Part shown: in pieces, positions 35,479 to 44,806 of the stretch
How positions within the stretch are numbered: the stretch's first letter is position 1
How the letters are laid out: every line of letters starts with the position of its first letter
DNA from: Rattus norvegicus
Lineage: Eukaryota; Chordata; Mammalia; Rodentia; Muridae
Reading direction: 5' to 3'
Assembly (NCBI RefSeq): GCF_036323735.1
Contig: NC_086021.1
Location: 126,978,476-127,042,475 of the forward strand
Length of the DNA: 64,000 nt
Translations under genes and position numbers: made by a program
Notes under the pieces: generated by a model
The model's database searches: none
What the model saw: the letters and a program-made list of their open reading frames with translations, nothing else
Told to the model about the DNA's origin: nothing

Positions 35479-38400
35479 CTACCTATCTATCTATCTATCT
35501 ATCTATCTACCTACCTATCTATCTATCTATCTATCTACCTATCTATCTATCTATCTATCTACCTATCTATCTATATATATATATATTTGTTTGGGCCAAG
35601 ACAGGGTCTCACTATGTAGCTCTGGCTGTCCTAAAACTCACTGGTTGGCCTTGAACTCACAGAAATCTGCTTACCTCTGCTTCCAGAGTCTTGAGCCGTT
35701 TTCTTCGGTGTGAGTCTGCTGATGGAGGTTGGATCATGTTTTTATTATACATTAAATAACAGGATGTGATATTCGGTCAAAGAACCATCTTAACCTTGAG
35801 TTGCTGAGGACAAACGGAGACCCTGGCGGAAGATGCCATGTGAGACTGATGTAACACCCAGAATTACACCTACCGGGCAGGAGACATTTTGAGAAAAATA
35901 ATTTTTTCTTTTCACAGTCATATATTTCTTTATCTATGAATCCAAGGGTTAAAAGGAATATTCGACAAGAACCCCTGTCCTTGTTATACCTTTTCCTGAA
36001 GCAGATTTGTCTGTATAGGAGCATTGATTGCTCTTTTCCCTTAAAGGCAAGGTCTCACTGTGTAGCCTTGGCTAGCCTGTAATTGATATTTGGACAAGGC
36101 TAGCCTCCGAACTCAACTGAGATCTGCCTGTCTCTGCTTCTCAGGCGTTAAGATTAAGGGATGCGCCACCATACCCTCATGACCATTTCTGTTACAAGCA
36201 AACACTTCCTAGAAGCTGTAGACATGACTCACAGGTAATAGGACGAGCTGTTCTTCCAGGGGACTCATGTTCTAATCCCAGCACAAACACGGCAGCTCAC
36301 AACCACCTGTAACTCCAGTCCCAGAGAAATCCAACAGCCTCTTCTGGCCTTATGGGCACCAAATGTGCACATGATGCACAGACAAAATATGCAGCAAAAA
36401 CCCATACATATTAAATAAATAAACATTAAAATTTATTTTAAACAATGTTTACTTCTGAAACTGGGTATGGTAGCATATGTGCACAATCCCAGCTTTTAGA
36501 AAGTGGAGGCAAAAGCATCAAAAGTTCAAAGGCATCCTCAGGCTGGCAATGGCAGTGCACACCTTTAATCCCTGAACTAGGAAGCAGGGCAGGTTTATGG
36601 ACAGTCAGGGCTACACAGAGACCCCCCTGTCTCAAAAAACCAAAATCAATCAACCAATCAATCAATAATTACGAAGTCATCCTCTGCTATGGAGGGGAGT
36701 TCAAGGCCAGCTTGGGATAGAGACCCTGTCTCAAACCAACAAAGACAAAGCAAAGCAGGGCTCGGGTTTGTGCTCGGTCCCTGCTACAGGCCAAGGATAC
36801 CTTCAAAGCTGGCTTCGTCAGTATAGCATGCACATTTCCAGAAAAAAAAGTTAAAAAATGTGTTTATTTGAAATTTCTTCATATCTGCAATTACATATGT
36901 TCCCTACTTGGCAGTCATTGTGAGGCCTTTTCTCTCCTCCTCCTCCTCTTCTTCCTCTTCTTCCTCCTCCTTTTTTTTCTTCTTCCTGGCTTTGTGAAAG
37001 TTCTTTCAGAATTTTCCTTAGTTAGGGTAAAGTGGAGATTATTGGATATAGAGTTTCAGATTACAGGTTGAAAATATCCTTGATGGGACTGGAGAGATGG
37101 CTTACCTCTTAAGAGCATTAATTGTTCTTCCAGAGGCCCCAGGTTCAATTCCCAGCACCCACATGGCAGCTTACAACTGTCTGTAACTCCAGTTCCAGGG
37201 TATCTGACAGCTTCACACAGATAGACAGACATGTAGACAAAACAGCAATGCACATAAAGTAAAAATAAACAAATCATTAAAAATAGAAAATATCTTTGCC
37301 ATTGGTTCACAACAATATGTATATTTATAACATTGGTGAAATATAATCTTAAGTGGTAAAGATCACAAAATTTATAATTTTACTATATACACAGAGAAAA
37401 ATTAGCTGGACACAAATATGTCTATTATTCCACCTGACTAGAAGACTGAAGCTGGAGGATTACAGATTCAAAGCCAGAAGACAGATCCAGACTTTGTCAG
37501 AAAAAAGTAGTTAAAAAGGGCCAGGAATGTACAGGGCCTGCATGATCTTGCTTTTGGTCCCAGCAGAAAGATCTCTGAGTTAGAGGCCAGCCTTGTCTAC
37601 ATAATGAGTTCCTAGTCTACCAGAGCTATGTGACAGACTCTCCCTGTCTCAAAATGAATGAGTGAATGAATGAATGAATGAATGGTCATGGTGATGACTT
37701 ATTGGGTAGAGGTACCTGCCACCAAGCCTGACAACCTAAGTTCAAATCCTAGAGCCCACATGGTAGAAGGAGAGAACAGAGTCTCACAGGCATGTAACGT
37801 GTTCTTTGACATGCATGCCTGCCTTAGTACCTGAATGAACACACACACACACACACTCTCCCCCCACCTCTTAAATTTTTAAATAAATAAATGAATGAAT
37901 GAAAGTATTTATTGTATTGACTGGGCATAACACCATAGGCCTTTAATCCCAGCACTTGGGGTGAGGCAGGAGTTCCTGTGAGGTCAGCCTAGTCTGCCTG
38001 GTGTGTTCCAGGACAGCCAGGGCTACAAACCAACCAAACAAACAAACAGACAAATGTTTATTGTAATAATGACTGGTAGGCTTCAGCTCCTTCAAAGTTC
38101 TAGTATATCTCTGGGATCCGAAATGAACTGCAGTTCCCCAGTGGGTTCTTGTCAGCATGCAGTGGGGTCGCTGCTACTCTCTTTCGGTGTAATGTGTTTT
38201 GTTGCCATGGCAATCAATTGTTTTAGGGCAGGGAGAGAGAAAGATGGTGATGAAGACAGAGACAAACTGATGGAGACTGTCTGGGTTAGGGGAGGACCTA
38301 GTACCAAAGGAATTAGGTCCATGGGTGTCTCGTTCAGAAGCTGTAGAGGGGCTGTTTTGAAGGAGGTGACAGTGGATTTGGAAGCAAGTGAAACCACACT

Positions 38401-41400
38401 GTATGGCATTGCAGTAGTAAACACCAGGTATGCACTTGTCAAGACTCAGGGAAACCTGCAAGAGGAAGTTTAATGTATCCTGTGGACTTTGGTTAACAAT
38501 GCACCAGTAGTCCTCTGTTTGTTTTATCCAGTGCTCCATATTTAGGAATGTAGTGACAATGTTAGGAATGGGACAGGGAAGGTTTGGGCCACTTGGGAAC
38601 TCTCCCCTCTTAGTCTTTGTTTGAAAAGAATCAACTACTTTGGCTCTGAATTTGTTGCTGCTACTCCCCACCCCACTTCCTGCTAGCCCTCCTGCCTCCT
38701 GGGCATGCTGGAGAGCTTCATGTTAGTATGCACCCACATTCAAGTGAGCAGGGCTTCTTCCTCCGTCTTTCCTGCCTTCCTGCCTTGAGATCGGATCCCT
38801 CACTCAACTTGAAGCTTGCTATGTGCTTACCCACTGAGTCATCGCCTCAGTCCTTTTGTTTGTTTGTTTTAGTTTTTCAAGACAGGGTTTCTCTGTGTAG
38901 TCCTGGCTGCCCTGGGCCGCAACCCCTCTTTAAAAAAATTATTTTATTTCTGTGTGTGTTCACATGCACCGTGTGTATGTATATTAGAAGGCTTTGGAGC
39001 CTCTGGAAATGGTGTTACCCAGTAGTTGTGAGCCTCCCAATGTGTTTTCAGTTCTCTGGAAGAAAAATGAGTTTAAGACCAGCCTGAGTTACATAAGAGC
39101 CTATCTGGAAAAACAAAACAAAAAATGGGGGGGGGGGGAGGTCAGGTATGAGAGTGTAGAAAAATCATCATCCTGTTTGCCTGTACAAGAAATTAAGAGC
39201 TAGGCATGATGGAACATGACTTTTTAACCCCAGAATTTGGGAGGCAGAGACAAGGGATTTGTTAGTTCAAAGTTCAAGGCAACACTGAGACCCTGTCTCC
39301 AACAACAAGAAAAGGACTGGCAAGGCAGTGGCAATGGTGAGCAGTTGCTGCTCTCCCAGGGGACCTGGGTTCAGTTCCCTTTTATTTACTTTTGCTTTTG
39401 AGACAGGGTCTCATGGAGCCTAGGTTGGCCTGGGGGTACCCTGTGTAACCAAAGTTGGTCATATATACCCTGATCCTCTGAGACCTACCATGTTCTTGAG
39501 TTATAGATGTACATCACTATGCCTAGCATGGCAGTTCCCTTTTGAAAACCAAAAATTGAAGTCAGGCATGGTAGAGTCAGGCCAATAGTCTGCATCAGGA
39601 AGATTGCTGTAAATTTGAGGCCACCCTTGGCTACATAGTTCCAGATCAGTGTAGGCTCTAGAACAAGATCCTAGCTCAAAAGACATAATACATAATAATG
39701 ACAGTGATTTACCTGAATTCAGTCATATAAGAGTCGCTTCTTTGATAAGTTCATCATTTATGCCTACAAAATGAACAGTGTTCTCAAAGCACTGTCCACA
39801 CAGTAGGTCTTAGTCACGACAAAAAACTGAATAGGTTTTTTTCTCCTGAATTCTCTTTTGTGTACTGACATGAAGCAAGGTTCTTTGTATAGCCTGCTTT
39901 CTAAATGGGTTATGTATTGTTAAAGAGAGAAGCTTGAGTCCGGAGGAATGGAGAGAGGACTTAGACTAAGGACACTTGCTGAGGCGTGGATGTTAGGAGC
40001 TCCACCCAGATGACAAGTCTGGTACATTGTGCACAAGCATACTTCCAGCTCAGTGGGGTGGGGTGGTGTTTATAGACATCAGAGTCTTGTTGACTTCATT
40101 TGGAATTCCAGTTCTTGCTGGGCACTGTGATATCTGTAATTCCAACACTTAGGAAGCAGAGGTGCAAAGATCAAGAGTTCAAGGCCAGCGTAGCTGAGCA
40201 TTGAACTTAAGACCAGCCTCAGCTAGATGAGAATCCTGTCTCAAAATGCAAAAACAAATAAAAAGAAATCCAAGTTCTTTACTAGAAGGAAAAATGGGCT
40301 TTGAAATTTGATGGAAGACCTCATAAGCCCATCTTCCTAAGCTGTACTGAGCCCCTGCCGTGGTCCTTGTGTGGCTCTTTTTGGTTTCATTAAATTGTGA
40401 ATGACTTATCTTTTATTAATTTTTCTGATATCTATTTCAAGCTAGAGTTTCTTTGTGCAGCAGCCCTGGCTGTCCTGGAACTTGATTGTCCTTGAACTCA
40501 CAGATATCTGCCTCCCTAGTGCTGGTGTTAAAGGCATTCACCACTAACACCTGGCCCTGGTAGGACTTTTAAAGACACTGAAAGATATAAGAAATTGAGA
40601 CTTGGGGCTGGGGATTTAGCTCAGTGGTAGAGCGCTTACCTAGGAAGCGCAAGGCCCTGGGTTCGGTCCCCAGCTCCGAAAAAAAGAACCAAAAAAAAAA
40701 AAAAATTGAGACTTTCTAGTCATGGCAGGGCACACGTTTAATCCCAGCACTTGGGAGGCAGAGGCAGGCAGATCTCTGAGTTCCAGGACAGCCAGGGTTA
40801 TACAGAGAAACCTTGTCTCAAAAAACGAAACAACAACAAAAAGCCTTACTGGGAATGGCACTTGTCTTGGGAAATCTGTTAATTGGCTATCATTTCTGTC
40901 TATTATCCTTGTGTGTTCAGCTTTGAGACAGGACAAAACACTACAGATTTCTCTGTCTTCTTGTGTTTTCATACCAGTTGCTTTCAGACTTTATGACTTG
41001 GATAAAGATGACAAGATCTCCCGCGATGAGCTGTTACAGGTATGTGGGAAAGTTTGAGAACAGTGTGTATTTTGGGTCCTGACTTTATTTTTATGGGCAG
41101 CAGTTGTTCTTTCTTTTTAGTAAACATTTCCTTTAATCCCTGCCTTGGAAAGAGTGCTGTTGCAGATAAAAGACAGAGGAGAAGACCTGGAAACACTTGC
41201 TGTGGGTCACTGAGTCTTCACAGATGGGTGGTTCTGAGGTGCTGAGTGACGTAGGGAATAAAGTGTGACTGGTTCACACAGCTCAGTTGTTGACAGACCA
41301 ACTTGTTAGCAGCAATTTAATTCTAAGGACTCTGAAGTAAATTCTTCTGTTTAGTCTTTTGGATAAGGTTTTAGTCAAGGGACGGCTGTAGCTGCCATCC

Positions 41401-44400
41401 CCACAATGGTTGCTAGCTGCAGGGGATGCTTCCCTGTGTCCCAGCTGTGACAGGTGATTTCACAGTTTGCATTTCTCGACATCTCATTCTCTTTTTATAA
41501 GTTTAGGACAGTAGGAAACTGTCTCTTCATTGAGTCTAGAAGACCTCAGATAGCTAGGACATTGAGGAATTTCCATCAGGCAAGTTCTGTGTGTTTCAAG
41601 ATATATCTAAAAGGAAAAGTACTTTCTGCTCTTAAGTAAATCAGAACTTGTTTTCTATCTTCAACAAACTTAGAGTTGAAGCCTACCCAGATCAGATTAA
41701 GGACCAACTCGGCCTTCCTACATTTCAATGAGAAAATCCAAATCAGGAGGCCAGTGGTAGTGTCCCCTGGCCCTTGCTTTAAACAAAACAAAGCAAAACC
41801 ATATATAATACTTACTTACCCTTTTGAGAATGTCATACGTGGTTGCGATATGCTTCATCACCCACTAAGTCCAGTGAGTGCTGCTATGTGGACATCTGCG
41901 TTGGACCCTCTGTTGGAACATGGCCAGCCTGCTAGTAGTAGAACAGCCCATTCCTCAGCAGCCACCAACCACCCTCGCTATAGGTGGGGGGTCCCATGTG
42001 CTCCTTCCCACCCATACTTGATGTTGACTTTGCCTTTTGGTTTTGAAGTGGGAATAGCTTTTGTTCAGTGAGAACTATACTGTTGTACTGAAAGTTACAC
42101 CCATGGCCTTTGAGGGCTGAAAAGATCGGAGCAGCCATTACAACTTGCGTGTTTTCATCCTGTGGTTCAGATGTGGCTGCCAGAAAAACGGTTTTGAAAT
42201 GGAGAGTTGGTTTATTTTCTGTTATTAGGATTTGTAAGCAATTGTGTGCCATGGGATGAGAAAGTTACTATGGGACGAAGAATGGCTTTGTCACAGATGT
42301 ACTCCTGGATTGGTGAGGTATCCAGGCAAGGAGAGAGCAGTTTTCCAAAGTAGGAGAAAAGAACAAAGTTTGTCTTTTTAGGCACTATAATTTCTAAAGA
42401 ATTTGGTGACTATGTATCCTGTTGTGTGTCAGTTACACTTAAGTAGAGATGGTTGCTCTATTCACAGACCCATTTTATGAGGCTAGCATATCTCGGACTC
42501 TATAAAGGCGGTATGAGAAAATTTTCACCTAGACTAAAACAAAAACAAAAACCACAGTCCCAGGGCTGAGAGGCAGGCGAGTGAGTGGTTAGGAGCACTG
42601 GCTATTGTTGGAGAGGACTTGGTCACATTCAGTTCCCAGCACTCACACGATGACTCACAACCACCTGGAACCCCAGTTTAGGGGATCCAGTACATTCTGG
42701 AAAGAGGGCTGGGGATGGAACTGAGTAGCAGGAGGGTCGAGTGGCAATGTGCAGTACGTGGCAGTGTGCGGCCCTGGGTTTCTTCGAGAAGACCACATAC
42801 TTATAAAAGGGGAAGAACATGCATAAAAAACTAAATAATAGGAATAATTAAATAGCAGTAAGTTTCCATTCGTTAGTAACTTCCAAGTGATTGATAAATG
42901 CTGAAGTAGACAGATGGAGGAGACCCTGGCCTGGGGATCGAGCCTGGAAGATCTCTGCCACTGGTTCCTGGAACCTGGGGAAACCACTTCTAGGCATCTT
43001 GCCCACAAAACATTTGATAAAGTATTTTATTACAAACCGCTCTTGCCCACCTCCCAACACGAACACACACACACATACACACTCTCACTCTAATTCTCTA
43101 TGTGTGTATAAACCTGGGGATGGCGCCCAGGGCCTCAGACAAGTTAGGCAGCATTCTGTTCACCATCCTCTCCACAGCCCACGCTCTTAACATTCTCCAA
43201 GCAAAGCACCTCAGAGACTGATCGAAGGGAGAGCTTAGGAGGCCGCCATTTGAGGCTTAATTTGTCTGCTTGGTATTTCCCTGGTGGAAGTGCCAATGAC
43301 TTTACCCAAATGATACTTAGTAATGTAACCTCTTAAAATTTTTTTAGTATTTAGTTTATATATTTGTGCATGTTACCTGCATGTGCACCTGGTATGTACC
43401 ATGTCCACGATTGGTTCCCAGGGATGCCAGAAGAGGGTAATTCCTGGAATTAAAATTACAGACTCTTGGGAGCTGGAGACATGGCTCAGAGATTAAGAAC
43501 ACTGCTGCTCTTCCAGAGGTCCTGAGTTCAATTCCAGCAACCACATGGTGGCTCATAGCCATTTATAATGAGATCTGGTGCCCTCTTCTGGCCTGTAGGC
43601 CTATATGCAGACAGAGTACTGTATACATAATAAATAAATCTTTAAAAAAAATTACAGCCAGTTGTGATTACCATGTAGTGCTAATAATCAAACCCTCTGG
43701 GAGGGCAGCCAGCACTCTTAACCCCTGGGTGATAGCTTCTGTGTTTTAAGAATTGATGGATGGAGGGGTTGGGGATTTAGCTCAGTGGTAGAGCGCTTGC
43801 CTAGGAAGTGCAAGGCCCTGGGTTCGGTCCCCAGCTCCGAAAAAAAGAACCAAAAAAAAAAAAAAAAAAAGAATTGCCTAGATAGGGGGGTGGAGAGATG
43901 GCTCAGCGGTTAAGAGCACTGACTGCTCTTCCAGAGGTCCTGAGTTCAAATCCCAGCAACCACATGGTGGCTCACAACCACCTGTAATGGGATCTGATGC
44001 CCTCTTCTGGTGTGTCTGAAGACAGCGACAGTGTACTCACATATATTAAAAAAAAAAAAAAAGAATTGCCTAGATAATAAGGTAAGGATTTCAATTCTCT
44101 AGCTGGTGAATTTGGAGCAATCACAGAAAGGGGGAAGTGAGGTGGCTTTGTCGCGAGTCCCCTTCAAGGCTCTTGATCTTGTAGGTACTGCGAATGATGG
44201 TCGGAGTGAATATCTCAGATGAGCAGCTGGGCAGTATTGCAGACAGGACCATCCAGGAGGCTGACCAAGATGGAGACAGTGCCATATCTTTTACAGAATT
44301 TGTTAAGGTCTGTCTATCACCTTTTGTTTTTTTCCTTTTAATTCTTTTTTATTAATGCATTGATTATATGTAATGGGTGTCCTATAACATTTTCGTACAT

Positions 44401-44806
44401 GTATACTTCTGATCATATCCACTGTTCCCGCCTGCTTGCTGGTTTCCTTACTGCTCTCAACTCACCTTGCTCTTCATGTTTCGCATCTTTTTGGAGGGTG
44501 ATGATAAGATTGAATTGTTATTTACAGAACATGAGGAACTTATGAGTGGCTACACTACTGAAGAAAATGGCTTCCCACAGCCATTAGCTTCCTGTGGGTC
44601 CTCAGTGAGATGTGCCTGTATGGGACTCTCCTCCTACCTCTTAGCTTTATGTTAAATCTACTGCACAGGAGGGAAGGTCACCCATTATTTAGAAAGGTGA
44701 TCAGAATGGTCATAAGCTTAATGATACACTGTTTCTGTTTTTTCAACCCCAGGTTTTGGAGAAGGTGGATGTAGAACAGAAGATGAGCATCCGATTTCTT
44801 CACTAA
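11485..44806 (+). CDS. Chp1: Chp1, calcineurin B homologous protein 1 (7 exons, complete)
   Basis: CHP1 (p22) is an N-myristoylated EF-hand calcium-binding protein. It is an essential subunit of plasma-membrane Na+/H+ exchangers, inhibits calcineurin and takes part in vesicle traffic (established knowledge). Exons 11485-11551, 22805-22877, 28151-28231, 32754-32881, 40978-41039, 44185-44307 and 44753-44806 sum to 588 bases, that is 195 codons plus TAA, the exact family length. The protein starts MGSRAS: Gly2 with Ser6 fits the myristoylation signal. EF-hand 1 (about residues 39-50) and EF-hand 2 (about 70-82) are degenerate. EF-hands 3 (DLDKDDKISRDE, 123-134) and 4 (DQDGDSAISFTE, 164-175) keep the calcium ligands. 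The CHP-specific linker lies at about 90-108. The C terminus is MSIRFLH. No frameshift or missing residue is seen. CpG promoter upstream. Confidence 0.98.
12266..12376 (+). repeat. Compound (TG)n(TA)n microsatellite
   Basis: About 23 TG units, a short TGTATG bridge, then about 23 TA units. Confidence 0.95.
13897..14044 (-). repeat. Polypyrimidine tract
   Basis: About 148 bases, nearly pure C/T (CTTCCT and CTCCTT motifs). Lys/Glu-rich minus-strand frames across it are artefacts. Confidence 0.92.
15158..15330 (+). repeat. B3-like SINE, diverged
   Basis: Contains GGGGCCAGAAAGATGGCTCA and GTAACTTCAGCTCTAGAGGA. The middle is partly deleted. Confidence 0.75.
16085..16276 (-). repeat. B2 SINE
   Basis: Full-length minus-strand B2/B3 with body CCAGAAGAGGGCATCAGATC and end GCCATCTCTCCAGCCCC. 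Confidence 0.92.
16402..16590 (-). repeat. B2 SINE with TSD
   Basis: Flanked by ACCCTGGAACTTA (16389-16401, 16591-16603), 125 bases from the preceding B2 in the same orientation. Confidence 0.94.
17081..17114. repeat. Palindromic ATACATGTATAC repeat
   Basis: Tandem self-complementary ACATGTATAC units that could extrude a small cruciform. Confidence 0.75.
19099..19276 (-). repeat. B3-type SINE, arm 1 of an inverted pair
   Basis: Very similar in reverse to 20547-20727. The two share unusual variants such as GAGCTGCCCAACATGGGTGC and AGAGCAGGATGCA. Confidence 0.85.
19419..19604 (+). repeat. B3 SINE
   Basis: Starts GGGCTGGAGAGATAGGTCAG and ends in an AAATAAAA tail, followed by a (CA)n tract at 19622-19671. 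Confidence 0.9.
19622..19671 (+). repeat. (CA)n microsatellite
   Basis: CA repeat with one TACA interruption. Confidence 0.94.
19914..19990 (+). repeat. Diverged ID SINE
   Basis: ATGGGTTGGATTTAGCTCAG... with several substitutions and a G-rich tail instead of the usual A-rich tail. Confidence 0.8.
20068..20171 (-). repeat. ID SINE with TSD
   Basis: Near-consensus ID, flanked by imperfect copies of TCAGTGAAYTAAATA. Confidence 0.93.
20547..20727 (+). repeat. B3-type SINE, arm 2 of an inverted pair
   Basis: Plus-strand partner of 19099-19276, with the matching tail AACATAGTAAAAAATAAA. Confidence 0.85.
20790..20965 (+). repeat. B3 SINE
   Basis: GCTGGCTCAGCGGTTAACTA start, AGCACCCACATAGCAGC middle, and an A/T-rich tail. 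Confidence 0.85.
22358..22401 (+). repeat. (TG)n microsatellite
   Basis: About 21 TG units with one TATG interruption, 400 bases before Chp1 exon 2. Confidence 0.94.
22480..22578 (-). repeat. ID SINE with TSD
   Basis: Flanked by GCCTAATACACTCTT (22465-22479, 22579-22593), 226 bases upstream of Chp1 exon 2. Confidence 0.95.
22805..22877 (+). CDS. Chp1: Chp1 exon 2
   Basis: 73 bases after acceptor TTTTAG, encoding FSHSQITRLYSRFTSLDKGE and the degenerate first EF-hand. Donor AG|GTGAGC. A long CTTC microsatellite starts within ten bases of this donor. Confidence 0.97.
22886..22959 (+). repeat. (CTTC)n microsatellite next to exon 2 donor
   Basis: About 18 units starting within ten bases of the Chp1 exon 2 splice donor. 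Confidence 0.96.
23642..23820 (-). repeat. B2 SINE with TSD
   Basis: Flanked by AGTAATCTTTATC (23629-23641, 23821-23833). Confidence 0.94.
24708..24870 (+). repeat. B3 SINE
   Basis: GGGCTAGAGAGATGGCTTAG to CTCATACAGGCAAAACTCTA with an A-rich tail. Confidence 0.88.
26602..26707 (-). repeat. ID SINE with TSD
   Basis: Flanked by ATGACATGACCATCTT (26586-26601, 26708-26723). Near consensus. Confidence 0.95.
28151..28231 (+). CDS. Chp1: Chp1 exon 3
   Basis: 81 bases after acceptor TTGGCAG, encoding REDFQRIPELAINPLGDRII and on to FFSEG. Donor GG|GTGAGT. Confidence 0.97.
30088..30195 (-). repeat. ID SINE
   Basis: ID with (ATTTT)n tail, flanked by AACTCTT (30081-30087, 30196-30202). Confidence 0.93.
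30612..30682 (+). repeat. (TG)n passing into (CG/TG)n
   Basis: Alternating purine-pyrimidine over 70 bases, ending in GCGCGCGTGCGCGCG, a strong left-handed (Z) DNA candidate. Confidence 0.93.
32497..32593 (+). repeat. ID SINE with 17-base TSD
   Basis: Flanked by AAGAAACAGTCACCATG (32480-32496, 32594-32610), 160 bases upstream of Chp1 exon 4. Confidence 0.95.
32754..32881 (+). CDS. Chp1: Chp1 exon 4
   Basis: 128 bases after acceptor TAATCAG, encoding EDQVNFRGFMRTLAHFRPIE and the CHP-specific linker, ending NKLH. Donor T|GTAAGG. Confidence 0.97.
33598..33778 (-). repeat. B2 SINE
   Basis: Minus-strand B2 with TTCAGACGCACCAGAAGATG. Near-matching AAGCACTCTTT/AAACACTCTTT flanks suggest a decayed TSD. 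Confidence 0.9.
34747..34962 (-). repeat. B2 SINE with (ATTT)n tail
   Basis: The tail has expanded to about eleven TTTA units (34758-34802). Body CAGAAGAGGGCATCAGATCC. Confidence 0.92.
35419..35590 (+). repeat. Long (CTAT)n / (CTAC)n microsatellite
   Basis: About 170 bases of CTAT units with regularly placed CTAC variants, preceded by CT repeats and ending in (TA)n. A diverged minus-strand B1 follows. Confidence 0.95.
37083..37290 (+). repeat. B3 SINE
   Basis: GGGACTGGAGAGATGGCTTA start, CCCAGCACCCACATGGCAGC middle, and an A-rich tail. Confidence 0.9.
40604..40702 (+). repeat. ID SINE with TSD
   Basis: Flanked by AAATTGAGACTT (40592-40603, 40703-40714). Near-identical to the copy at 5157. 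Confidence 0.95.
40718..40835 (+). repeat. B1 SINE just upstream of Chp1 exon 5
   Basis: GTCATGGCAGGGCACACG... GGCAGGCAGATCTCTGAG... . It ends about 140 bases before exon 5. Confidence 0.88.
40978..41039 (+). CDS. Chp1: Chp1 exon 5
   Basis: 62 bases after acceptor ATACCAG. Encodes FAFRLYDLDKDDKISRDELL Q, the third and calcium-binding EF-hand. Donor CAG|GTATGT. Confidence 0.97.
43468..43660 (+). repeat. B2/B3 SINE
   Basis: GGGAGCTGGAGACATGGCTC to ATAAATAAATCTTT tail. Confidence 0.9.
43765..43868 (+). repeat. ID SINE, tail hit by a later B2
   Basis: Near-consensus ID with poly(A) tail. AAGAATTG occurs both before it (about 43748) and after its tail. Confidence 0.93.
43885..44060 (+). repeat. 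B2 SINE with 16-base TSD
   Basis: Flanked by AAGAATTGCCTAGATA (43869-43884, 44061-44076). Near-consensus and recent, 108 bases upstream of Chp1 exon 6. Confidence 0.95.
44185..44307 (+). CDS. Chp1: Chp1 exon 6
   Basis: 123 bases, 41 whole codons, after acceptor CTTGTAG. Starts VLRMMVGVNISDEQ, contains the fourth EF-hand loop DQDGDSAISFTE and ends FVK. Donor AAG|GTCTGT. Phase 0 at both ends. Confidence 0.97.
44308..44752 (+). other. Chp1: Chp1 intron 6
   Basis: 445 bases. Starts with a T-rich segment resembling a LINE 3' end (TTTATTAATGCATTGATTA), not confidently assigned. Confidence 0.8.
44753..44806 (+). CDS. Chp1: Chp1 exon 7, coding part with stop
   Basis: After acceptor CAACCCCAG, encodes VLEKVDVEQKMSIRFLH and TAA at 44804-44806. 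Confidence 0.97.
   Translation, partial: VLEKVDVEQKMSIRFLH

Larger units (their letters stand above)
32882..40977 (+). other. Chp1: Chp1 intron 4
   Basis: 8.1 kb. Holds B1 (-) 32965-33075, B2 (-) 33598-33778, a (TTTA)n tract with B2 (-) 34747-34960, B1 (-) 34990-35115, an (ATCT)n tract at 35419, B1 (-) 36040-36175, B3 (+) 36220-36425, B1 (+) 36540-36650, B3 (+) 37083-37290, B1 (+) 37550-37670 and 37920-38030, B1-type (+) 40115-40250, B1 (-) 40430-40555, ID 40604-40702 and B1 (+) 40718-40835. Unassigned: 34000-34740 and 38040-38720. Confidence 0.8.
41040..44184 (+). other. Chp1: Chp1 intron 5
   Basis: 3.1 kb. The first 1.5 kb (41040-42550) shows no SINE that I recognise, unusual for this locus. 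Then come an old B3-like copy (+, 42565-42840), B3/B2 (+) 43468-43660 and the nested ID/B2 cluster 43760-44076. Confidence 0.8.

Noticed and set aside
40722..41057. 111-codon frame that includes RLYDLDKDDKISRDELLQ
   Set aside because: Only the last part is real (Chp1 exon 5). The start is B1 SINE and intron read-through.
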